Shown piece after piece: positions 1 through 11,400 of a DNA stretch of 64,000 nucleotides (positions are counted from its first letter, which is position 1; each line of letters starts with the position of its first letter). Origin of the DNA: Brienomyrus brachyistius (taxonomy: Eukaryota > Chordata > Actinopteri > Osteoglossiformes > Mormyridae); NCBI RefSeq assembly GCF_023856365.1, contig NW_026042423.1:186001-250000 (forward strand), read 5' to 3'. The position numbers and the translations under genes were made by a program. The notes under the pieces are model-generated. The model saw only the letters and a list, made by a program, of their open reading frames with translations. It did no database searches and had not been told where the DNA came from.

Positions 1-526
1 CCGAAGGTCTTGGGACCATGACTGTAAAACAGACAGTGAGTTGCATCGGCTGAGGTGAATTTTGTATGAAGAAATGTAATATGAGAGTGTTTTGAAATGG
101 GCGCCTAGACCCTGGTTACTGGTTTACGTCCTGTCGAGGCACCCGGACATGTCGTCATCGTCTAGACTCTGTAAACCCGAAATATAAACAGAGGTTTTAT
201 CTTCCCTGTGTTGCTGTGTCTTGTTAGTCGCGCTGCTTCATTTTAACTGACTTGTGCTCGGCATGATTCCATCTCCCCCTGCTGGGATAAGCTCTGGATG
301 ATCCCCTTTCCGCAGTAGGGGTTGGAGGGGAAATGATGCACATAATTTGAACAGCTGACACTGGATGGGGGTGGGTAAGCAAAAAAATAAAGATGATGTC
401 ACTCGGAAGATACTGCATGAGGAGATGTTGGCTCAGAGCTTCTGCTGGTTGCTTTGAGTTCCGTGTTCTGCTGAGGAATCACTAAATGAAAGGAGGGCAA
501 AAACCATCTCCTGTCCTCCCCGACAG
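1..526 (+). other. ywhaq: ywhaq intron (5' part of gene lies outside window)
   Basis: Sequence upstream of the first visible 14-3-3 exon. It ends in a pyrimidine-rich stretch and an AG at 525-526. I see no exon in it; the 5' exons of the gene must lie before position 1. Confidence 0.7.
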
Positions 527-1525
<999 letters not shown>

Positions 1526-2460
1526 CCGTGCATGTGAGGGTGTCTCCAGACCGAAATTAAAGAATAAACCTTTTTACACATCTCCATTCCTTATTGCTCT
1601 GCATTAAGTTGTTCTAGCAATGAGAACCCATCATTACTGAAGAGCTATATATGGAAATTCAGATCGTATAGTCTTTTCACACTGCAGCTTTTGGGAGGGG
1701 GTAAATCAAATTTAAATTAAAAAGTAAAAAAAAAAAAAAAAAAAACAAACACTCCATTTGTTGGTTTGTGTTTTGTCATGGCCTTCGTGTGTGCAGTCTG
1801 CCATAGGAAAGTATTAATAGCTTCACTTTGTGTTTAACGTCAAACTTCCGGTTTAAACTGGACAACAAATTAGCAGTGCTTGGGTGTCTTGATAATTATT
1901 TAAGAAATTCTAAGAATTATAACCAGAAATCCACGTAGCATAGCAATCGGGGGTGCTGTTTTTAAAATGGCTTGATGTTTTTTTTTTGTTTTTTTACTGA
2001 CCCCTTACATCATCATGGTTTCCATGTTTATGAGGCTATTTGATAGTTACAGCTATTTAAGAACCTTAGTGACCAACACCCCCCCCCCCAGGTGAGCAAT
2101 GTTTCCTTCATTCCCTGAAATCACACTCTTGTTCCATTTGCCAGTGTGTTTCACTAGTGTGTCAGACTTAAGCTGGGGCTCTGTTAAAGACCAAAAATAA
2201 TTTTTAAATGACTACAGGATAGCGTCGTCATTCTCCCACAGCACCTGAACGGGAATTGGTTCAGTACACACAAAGTTGAGTGTTTTGATTTTAGTACTTT
2301 TCCATGCGGGGTCGTGCACGTTAGAAGGTGCTTGGTTAGTTCGGTGATTGTCATTAGAGATTTGGACCACTATTGTGTTTTTGCTAATCATGATTGTAGT
2401 CCCCAAAAGCCTTGTGAAAATGTTTAATGCCCTATGTAACAGCTATGTACCATGAATAAA
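1526..2460 (+). other. ywhaq: ywhaq 3' untranslated region with two polyadenylation signals
   Basis: AT-rich DNA follows the stop codon. An early AATAAA lies near 1561-1566 within 'agaataaacc', and a second AATAAA is at 2455-2460. A poly-A run at 1728-1745 and a poly-C run near 2081-2090 interrupt it. I infer a short and a long 3'UTR form; transcript data would decide. Confidence 0.6.
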
Positions 2461-3007
2461 AAACAACATTTTGTAAACCAAAATGTGGATGGTGTCAGTC
2501 ATGTCCTGGGCTTTGCCTTTAAAGCATGTTAAGGACAAAAACACCTACATTTTGTGTTCTCTCATTCCCGTATTTGACATCTGAGCTATGATTTTAAACT
2601 GACAAACATCACATGAGAAGCAAAGTCTTTCATCGTCCCACATATCTGGTGTTCCCCCCCCCCCAACACCTGATGTCTCTGAAATGGAGAAAAATACACC
2701 TGCAGCTTGTGCCGTTTTATCACATGTGCAGACAGTGTCAAGGAGTCAAGCTGTGAGAGAACCAATCAGATTGTAGACGAGATGGATTGAGGCACCTAGA
2801 GGAGACCGGACCAACCAATCAACCTCTTCTGCAATCTGATCTTTCTGAACCAATCATTTTTCCTTCTGCCCTCAATACATTTTTGTGTAAGTAAAACTCG
2901 CACAAGCTTTCTTTTGGTGCATCATATGAAAACGAAGATGATGGATGGCTGTATTACTAGAAGGTTTAATTTGCTAATTCAATTAGGCTAAAATGAATAT
3001 CTGATGC

Positions 3008-3254
3008 AGGTAGGTAACAGTGATATGAGCTCTTGTTTTGGATTTCTCCATTTTTGTACCTGGGAAGGGTGTGACTCGCCTGCTTTGTAATTTCAAAACT
3101 CCATTAGAATGTATGGGTTGGAGAATGAGTGTTTGAATATTTGCTACAATGTAAAGTGAATGTTGACCCAATTGTACCTGTGAACAAATCTTTGATGGGC
3201 GTGGCTTAACTAATTCAGAGGTTAGCAGCTTAATCCTCAGAACCCACATGGTAA
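3008..3254 (+). repeat. Dispersed repeat, copy 2
   Basis: Second copy of the repeat seen at 1138-1360, same orientation, directly abutting the Tc1-like remnant on its right. It carries the shared blocks around 'gggttggagaatgagtgtttg' (3115 onward) and 'tttgatgggcgtggctta'. Confidence 0.6.
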
Positions 3255-3259
3255 GCCTC

Positions 3260-4040
3260 CTCTGGGCCTCTCCACCCTGTAACTTTCCCAAACATGGGAA
3301 AGACGGTGCAGGTGGACTCATCAGAGAACAAAACGCGGCTCACTGTCCCCAGCCCAAGATTTACGCTGCTGGCACCATTGAAACCAATGTCTGGCATTGA
3401 CATGAATGACCAGAGGTTCTGCTACAGCAGCCTGACCATGAGTATTGACCCTATGGAGCTCCTGATGGACAGTTTTGGTGGAAACAGGAGAGTCGAGTGA
3501 GTAAATACCGTCTGGGTTAGTACCCAGGAATCCTCCTGTGGCCACACTTACTCCTGTTGGATGCCGTATGCTGACATTACCCTGGATGCCATTAGCCTTT
3601 CAAGCTGCTGATTACATCTGTTTCAGGAATAAGTAACAAAACACGGACCTTTTTGCAGAACCTCTGCAGTCAGTTCAAGTGGGTCTGGAAGATGGATGGT
3701 GGGATTTTGTCTGAAACAAAGTCATTCAAACGTTAGTCAGTGAACAATGTCACATTGTCTCCACGTATCGCGCATCTTGTGTTCGGCAGCTGGAGAACTG
3801 AAAGGAGCTGATGAGCCCGGATACTAAACGCGGAGGTTTGATGCAGGAGGACAGTCCAGATTGTTTGCGAGCCAGTGGCAGCTGCAGCCGGTTTGAGTTT
3901 GTCCACCACGTTTCGGTACCCACGTTGGCGAGAGTCCAAAGCCAACCTTTTGTCATAAGTCCATGACCCTGAATGGCCTTGTGATCGGTACCTATGCCGG
4001 CATACGGTAGGTGGCAGGCGACACTCATTCAGGGTTGGTT
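3260..4040 (-). mobile_element. Tc1/mariner-type transposase remnant (broken)
   Basis: On the minus strand, one frame across 3545-3300 reads through a segment with 'VSTKTVHQELHRV', 'NARHWFQWCQQRKSW' and then 'VLSDEST'. This is the layout of the Tc1-family transposase just before its second catalytic Asp (usual form: W..V.WSDES.F). The frame is broken just past SDES, and the expected third catalytic region and intact inverted terminal repeats are not seen. Region 4028-3733 has further minus-strand open stretches that I could not place in the transposase. It is an inactive fossil. Confidence 0.55.
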
Positions 4041-4497
4041 TTTACTCTTCCACTGAAGTACTTCCCCCCCCCCCCCACCCCCCCATGTTCGCAGGCTGGT
4101 TTTATCTAAAGTACGCATGCAACCCAGCAGTACTTCACACCTCAATATGATCTCCCTCTTCATTTGATTCATTGGGCAGATTTTCTTGAAAGATTTTACA
4201 AAAAAAAAAGATTATAGGACTTCAAATAAAGACTGAACGAGTGTTACATTTATATAGCGCTTTTCAAATGCCACTTCAACCACCACCAGTGTAACACCCA
4301 CCTGGATGATGTGACTAGCCTTTCTGCACCAGAACGCTCACCACACAGTAGCTAAGCTGGTGAAGGGGCAGGAGAGAATTCACCAGTTAGATATTGGGGA
4401 TGATTAGGAGGCCAGATATGAAAGAGCCACTTTTCTATCATACTTCATGCACAAGATGCCTGCAAATTGTATTGATGGAGCCATGGCTGTAGAAGGG

Positions 4498-4820
4498 GCC
4501 GGCATGGTGGTGCAGTGGTTAGCACTGTTGCCTCATGCCTCTGGGACTTGGGTTCGAGTCTCCGCCTGGGTCACATGCCATGGGGTTTCCTCTGGGTACT
4601 CCGGTTTCCCCCCACAATCCAAAAACATGCTGAGGCTAATTGGAGTTGCTAAATCCCCCCGTAGGTGTGCATGTGTGAGTGCATGGTGTGTGAGTGTGCC
4701 CTGCGATGGGCTGGCCCCCCCATCCTGGGTTGTTCCCTGCCTCGTGCCCATTGCTTCCAGGATAGGCTCCAGACCCCCCACGACCCAGTAGGATAAGCGG
4801 TTTGGAAAACGGATGGATGT
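4498..4820 (+). repeat. tRNA-derived SINE, copy 1
   Basis: Begins with a tRNA-like head: A-box 'gtggtgcagtggttagcac' and B-box 'ggttcgagtct' (about 4551-4561). A conserved body follows ('ccacaatccaaaaacatgctgaggctaattgg'), with a tail ending in 'ggataagcgg...ggatggatg'. It matches 21818-22166 on the other strand but lacks about 45 bp of the body (after 'gggtcacatg'), so copy 1 is internally deleted. Confidence 0.85.
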
Positions 4821-6810
4821 ATCAATTCTGAAAGGCCCATTCCTGGTCCTTTTTCAAACAAACAGAGCAGATCACTTTATCATTAGGTCATATGCCCATT
4901 TATTATCTCTGCTATTGAAATAATTGTTCACATCTTTTCTTTGATTGATGGAATTAATTGGTTTTATCCTCTACTGGATCATGGAAGATTCATGTCTAAT
5001 GTAAGTATTTACTTGTCAGTCACAAAAAATGTTTTTCACATTATGTTTCAAATATTGAAATCTATTTCCTGATAATCCTTATTAAACAGTATGTCGATTT
5101 GGGTGAATGACTACTGTTTTAAGTCCCGTTAGTGAGTCTAGTAATCGGGCTTGTTTGGCCAGGTATGGTCACACGTACGTGGAATTTGTCTCTGGTTGTT
5201 GATTACTCTCATAAATATAGCAGATAGATACACAGTTGCCACGAGACAGTTGTCATATAATTTGGTTGCTATATATGAAGCACATGTTGATAAGTGTTTA
5301 AAAAGTTCAGGAGTGCATGTCAGTGCAAGGACTGATGCACTAAATACAATATGTACAAAAAGAAATATAAGTACAGTGAGTTATTCAAAACCCTGAGGCA
5401 TCGCTTAAGAGAGCTGGAAAGGCGCATGTCAAAAACCAGAAAATCTGAATCAGCTTTATTGGCCAAATATTCTGAGACACGCGTGGAATTTGACCCTGAC
5501 TGTTAATGGCTCTCCAGTGTATTCATATGACATATATACTTGACACAAATACACAGTTAAGACAGGACAATGATATATGCAGTGCAGCCGATATATACAG
5601 TTACCACTCACTGAATGCTGAAATTTTCCCTTTGACGGAGAGCCATTTCCTCACGTCTGCTGTGGTTATATGATCTGGGACCAACCCTTTGCCCTGAAGG
5701 CCTGCAGACTCTTTCAGGAGCCGTTCCTGCACTGCAGGACGCACCCACCACGTCCAGCATGCTGTGGGGATTCTGACGTGCCGATGCTCTCCGTCAGTAC
5801 GGGTCCTACTTCAAAATGGAAAAATTCTCACTTTTGTCTAATTTTTGAGACTAACATTTTGAGTTATATCGAGCATTTGGGTTTTAAGCACAATTTTATA
5901 TCAGAAAAATAAAAGCTGTCACTAAGGAAATAGCCTTAGCCGGCCTCCAGAACCGGAGACGATCTTGCCTGTCTGTTATGACAGTCTGCAAAGGAAACTT
6001 TGGATGGGCTGATTATCCTTTTGCATTTGAGAGACCCGACAAGCAAAACCTTAGATACAATTACAACTTAAGAAATTAGGTGTCTATGAATATCCGGCTT
6101 GAAAATTAAAGAAATAATCTCCTGTTTCGTTATACACATACAATCACACTTTATTGACAGGAAAACCTCAGTTAAAATATTAAGACTTAAAGTGGGCCTT
6201 AGCAGGACAGTAGCTAAAAACTCTGGCCCCAGCTAGAGGACAGTATTGGCTGGGGAATTTTCAGGCTCCTATAAAGGGCTGGGCTCCCTGATCCTGCGGG
6301 CCCTTCCGATGGCCCTTGGCCTATAATTATAAATCATATTGAAATACGCCACTGTGTATAATCAAAGATCAAAGAAAACGAGTAACTGTCGGCAGTCAGT
6401 TTCTGGCAGACAAGGTAATGCCAACTGACTATTGCGAAATGTTGCCACACTAAAGCCGAGGAACCCAACATGAAAGTTTATTACATTAATTCATTTGGTT
6501 GGTCGATCGATCGACTAATGCGGCACAAAATGAATACAAAATATAACATTTGTACTTTCCGAGTGGTGTCAGAAACTACACCGCCTGCTTTGCTCTCTAA
6601 ACAGGGGTCCGAAGTAAAATGCGAGGTCGGGGTATTTCCTTATATTTGGAAAGCGGCACATTCATTTTGCATATGGACATAAACCTCTCAGAAATCCATT
6701 CCTCCCAGTAATAATTATCAGTAATCGGTACATTATAACTGATACATATTAACGCACCGTCGGCGTTACTTTGTTTAAAGGCAGCGCGTGCAATAAAGCC
6801 CTACACAAAT

Positions 6811-7168
6811 GACCAGCGTGTTAGGGTGAATTTCGGGGCGGAGGCGGCCCTCTCCTTTCGGGGATGTGTTTCCGGGTGCGGGACACCACGTCTAGAAGCA
6901 GCGGAGCGTCGGCCTGGCGGGTCTAATTTCGGTGGGGGGGGTGACAGCTTTATATTACGGGGGGAGACTTTGTAGTCGGGGAGGGCCGCTCTTTACAGTA
7001 CGGAAAGCCGACTTTGGATACGGTGGGAAGGCGCTGGCTCTATCTTAGCTGTCCGGCTAGCGCCATATCCGCTTTAGCTTAGCCGCCGGCCGGGCTAGGC
7101 AGCCGCTCGTCCGTGTCTGCAGGCGGCGCGACCCATGCTGCTGTAGCGCGGGGGGCCGGTCCATCGCC
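6811..7168 (+). promoter_or_regulatory. adam17: adam17 promoter / 5'UTR region, CpG-rich
   Basis: A GC- and CpG-rich block with no TATA box ends at the adam17 start codon, typical of a housekeeping-type vertebrate promoter. A three-codon upstream ORF (ATG 7135, stop TAG 7144-7146) lies 22 nt before the main ATG. The transcription start cannot be fixed by eye. Confidence 0.55.
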
Positions 7169-8377
7169 ATGGTAGCCTCCGCGGCCGCTTTCCTGCTGGT
7201 ATGCCTGCTTCTGTCTCCGGCAGACAGCGCGATAAAAGCCTCGACGGAAGAGGAGCGGAGCGAAGTGGGGCTCGGTGAGTATCCGGTCGGTGCGATAAAA
7301 GCCTCGGCAGCGGAAGCAGAGCGAAGCGGGGCTCAGTGAGTTATCGGGCCGGTGCGTTCAACAGTCGCTCACCGAAAGTAGTCCTCTGCTGTCCGCCGTG
7401 CATTGAGCATCTGAGGTCGGCGTATTAACCAGCCACACTTTAGAATCATTATTAGATAATGAGGTAAGAGACCCTCGGTTAGCTGAGCAGATTGTCCAAT
7501 ATTTACGGCTGATAACTCACTATCGGTAATGGTATCAGTTCTACTTGTGATATCCGAAGTTTTTGAATGGAAGTGAAAATTCTGGGTCTTGTTTTTGTCC
7601 GGATATAACCTTTTAGTATGATATGAGTCGTGAAAAATGAAACCGGTTCCTCTCGGCGCTGCACTGTAATGTGGAGAATATGACGCTCCTTTTCATTGAC
7701 ACCTCGGGTATTGCGGAATACACCGTGTCCGTGTTCAAGCTGGAGTAATTAAGACGCTGTAATGATTTCACTGATAGATTGCACTGTTTGCGGTGTCTTA
7801 CGATGTGGCTGGTGGTAAGGCCGCATTGTTTATATTGTAAACAGCGTTAGTGATTATTTATCTCGTACTTTACGTTTTGTGTTTTTTATATTTTGGGTAG
7901 TGAAAGTGCTCTAGTTTGGTTTCAGGTTTGATTGCTGCGGTTCTCTGTACTGTGGTTTTTCGTGTGGATCGGTGGCCCCGAATTGCCCTTACTGGTGTGT
8001 GTGTGCGCGCGCGTCCTGCCTCGTGCCCTTTGGGACTTGTTCCAGGCTCGTCACAGCCCAGTCACAGGAGATGGGTGCATGAAATGACCCGAGTTCTTTC
8101 TTTAGTGCTTGCGGTTTACAAATAGCGATGTTGAAATATTCTTCTTTTTTTTAATGAATACAACACTGCATTAATAGTCAACGTGATTCACATCATCTAC
8201 ACAGATTAGTTACTTGTAAAAGGTTGTGAACTTAGGGTCGTCTGTGTCTAATAGGTAATATGATGGATTTTGAAAATCTTGTTGCCAGTTCTTGTTGCAT
8301 CCTGAGCAGGGGTGTGGTCAGGTCTATTAGCATAGCTTACAGTGTGATGCTATGCAGTAATTTGTGTGTCATGTGAC

Positions 8378-8427
<50 letters not shown>

Positions 8428-11400
8428 ATGTGTGGACTGTCTTTGCCTCTATGTGATACTCTATTATACATTTTAACAGACATAAAACTTGTTTGACGTC
8501 CAATGTCCTGTTATCCCTTTCCGCTGTGGATTGTGGGATTTTGTTGCGGATCTCCTGAAAAACTTGAAAGTTTGTCAAGGTTTATTTTAGTACCTGTCTT
8601 TTAAACGTGACGCTAAAGTCCATCTTTAATGCATCCACATGCCTCTGTAAGGCACTTTGCATGGCCTGCGTCTGTCTTGTGCTCGCTTGGTGACGTACTT
8701 GCCTTGACCTCTGACCTCTCCCCCGGCAGATGCCCTCCACGACATGCTGACGGACTTCGAGGTGCTGCCGGTGTCCAGCCTGCGGCAGCACTCCGTCAGA
8801 AAGAGGGATGTCACTGCCGAGTCCCAGGTCGAGCGCCTCTTCAGCTTCACGGCTCTCAATAGGTGAATTCCATCTGCCAGGCAACATCAGCCTCTTCCAG
8901 CTTTTCATAGTTAATGACTCAACCGTCCGGTGTATCTTTTGACACTCTGCAGCAAACAGAACTCTACACACTTCTGATAGTTGTAACGCTTCTCTCCTTC
9001 TGTAATTGCAGAGGATTGCCGTTGATATTAACCAGTTGCATTATGTACATTGAGTAGCTGCTGTTTTTGTTAAGTTGCTACCAGGGGTGTTGTAAAGGGG
9101 GGGTGGACAAATCCAAGGTCACTTGAATGACAGAAACTAAAAATTTTGGAATGCTTAGTTGTATTGGCCTGGGTTGGGGGCCCAATATAATGTGCTTTCA
9201 CTGGACTCAAAATCTCCAGTGGGCCCCCCCTGGGTGGTATCCATCCCTAATATCAGGACTCGCTTTCATTTTTGAAGGTATTTCTGGAATAAATAGATTA
9301 AAACAAACGCTTCCAAAATAAAGCACAGGATGCCACTGGCCTGGGTACTGAGCGTATTCCTCCACTGACTGGTGTGTTACTCTGCCACACTAAACATAAA
9401 CATGTTGGGGATGAAACTGCATGTAAGCCAACAGCTAAACCAATGGCGTCTTCATTTTGCTGCACTTAAAGTTCCCTCTTGTTTTGTTTTTTTTCTCTCT
9501 TTCTCCAAGGTATTTTAAGCTTTACTTGACGACCAACAGAAACCTGTTTGCTAAAGACTTCAAAGTGGTGTTTCTAGATGGTGGTGGCCAGGGGAGGAGG
9601 TACGATGTCCAGATGCAGAACTACTTCAGCGGCCATGTCGTGGGTGAGGGTCCGCGGCGACGATGGAAATGTCGGCGAAGTTTGCCGGGCACTTTTTTTG
9701 TCGTCATGGTAACAGTGTCTCCGCCTCCTTTGAAGGGGAGGAGCATTCTCGTGTGCAGGCACACATAGACGGCAATGAATTCTCGGCCCACATTCTGACC
9801 GACGAAGCGGAATACAACGTCGAGGTGATGCCACTTTTTGCATCATTGAGTGTCGTGTGTCTAGTCGCAGTGTGGGGATTGTGTAAGATCCAATGTTATA
9901 CTGTTTGTTTTTTTAATTTGGTATGTTTTATATTTTCGATCCAGTTTAATTTTCAGTGTGTGTGTATTTTCAGGCTTCAGTTTGTAATTTTATTTCTAGG
10001 GTTAGAATGAAAGTTGAGTCATTTTATGGTTCTGATCTTTAGAGAATCCTACATGAGTACATGTGTTTGCGTTGAGTACTAATGTCCTCAAAATGGGCAA
10101 AATGTGTCTCGGGTATTTTTTAATTCTGCATGTTGTATCTTGTTTGGCTTCAGTTTACGAAAATGCTTTCTTTTAGTTTTCGGTAACAATGATAACCCTA
10201 GTAAGATTAGGAATTGCGATGCATTCTCCATTTACTTGATCTCCGAATTGCGTGTTTTTGATCTTTGTGGTGGTGTTAGTTTTCTCTGGGCTCAAAAAGT
10301 TAAATATCAGGAAGAATCTATTTAAAAATCACAGTTCCAATAAGGCGAGTTTAACCAAGGTCTGAGAGATCTTTAATGAAATCCATTAAAAAGCCTTCAT
10401 GACTGGGTCTCTCACCTCAGCCCCTGTGGAGGTTCACGGAAAAGCCCGATGATGACCGGCTGCTCGTGTATCGCTCTGAGGACATCCGCAACATCAGCCG
10501 CATCGCCTCACCGAAGGTGTGCGGTTACGTACGGGCCAAGGAGCTCATTCCGGAGGGCGCTCAGACCCTCAGAGAAGAGGAGGAGGAAGGCCTGGAGCAC
10601 GGTGAGGAGGGTGGCTCCATGCTGGGGAAACGGCGGCTTAAAAGCTAATGCGTATCCAAGCTAACAAAATGCAGCAGCTAAAGGAAGAGAGAAGCAGGGA
10701 GCTGGATGGCTGGTAACCATCTTGGTGTAAACAGGAAGCAGGGAGCTTGATGGCAGGGTGGCCATCTTGGTGTAAACAGGAAGCAGGGAGCTGGATGGCA
10801 GGGTGGCCATCTTGGTGTAAACAGGAAGCAGGGAGCTTGATGGCAGGGTGGCCATCTTGGTGTAAACAGGAGGCAGGTGACTCCTCTTCTGACTGAACCA
10901 CGTGTGCTGCTGCGCAGGGCACCTCCACCGGGAGAAGAGGCAGGCTCACAGCCCCAAGAAAAATACCTGTCCCCTGCTACTGGTGGCCGACTATCGCTTC
11001 TTTACCTACATGGGCCGCAAAGAGGAGAGCACTACCCTGAACTACCTGGTGAGAGATGGGGCTCTGGAAGTGCGTTACTGGAGTAAAAACAAGGTTCTTC
11101 CTGTTCCGCGGCTAACCTCGCTCTTCCAGGCACAAGCACTCATGCAGATCTGAGGTTCAGGGATCTGCTTGGATAATTTTTTTTTTAATCAATAATTTTG
11201 AGAGCGATTCAGATATTCCATCTGGAAATGGATTGATCGATTCCTTCTGGAATCGAATGATAATGGATTGTTTGACCCATCATGATTTTCACTGCCTCTC
11301 TTGTGTTTGTTTGTTTTTATTTATTTTGCCCCCTTCAGATTGAACTGATCGACCGGGTGGACGACATCTACAGGAACACTTCCTGGGATGATGAATTTAA

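Larger units (their letters stand above)
2461..6810. other. Intergenic spacer between ywhaq and adam17
   Basis: No gene is recognisable here. The spacer holds a poly-C run (about 2654-2664), repeat copy 2 (3008-3254), a Tc1-like remnant (about 3260-4040), a long C-rich tract (4064-4084), a tRNA-derived SINE (4498-4820) and an AT-rich block near 5440-5600 with a 'tttattggccaa' motif typical of fish interspersed repeats. From about 5650 to 6800 I see only unstructured AT-rich sequence. Confidence 0.6.
7169..11048 (+). other. adam17: adam17 exons 1-6: signal peptide and inhibitory prodomain
   Basis: Exons 1-6 encode the signal peptide, the prodomain with '[10 protein letters not shown]' near its start, the cysteine switch 'SPKVCGY', and the furin motif REKR, where human has RVKR. 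The catalytic domain starts in exon 6 right after it ('[15 protein letters not shown]'). Exon 1 is poorly conserved against human, as expected for a signal peptide. Exon 6 ends in phase 0 at 'LNYL'. Confidence 0.9.

Noticed and set aside
10638..10949. Minus-strand 103-aa frame with a repeated 15-residue peptide
   Set aside because: It is the translation of the 45-bp minisatellite in adam17 intron 5; a unit divisible by three keeps the frame open by chance.
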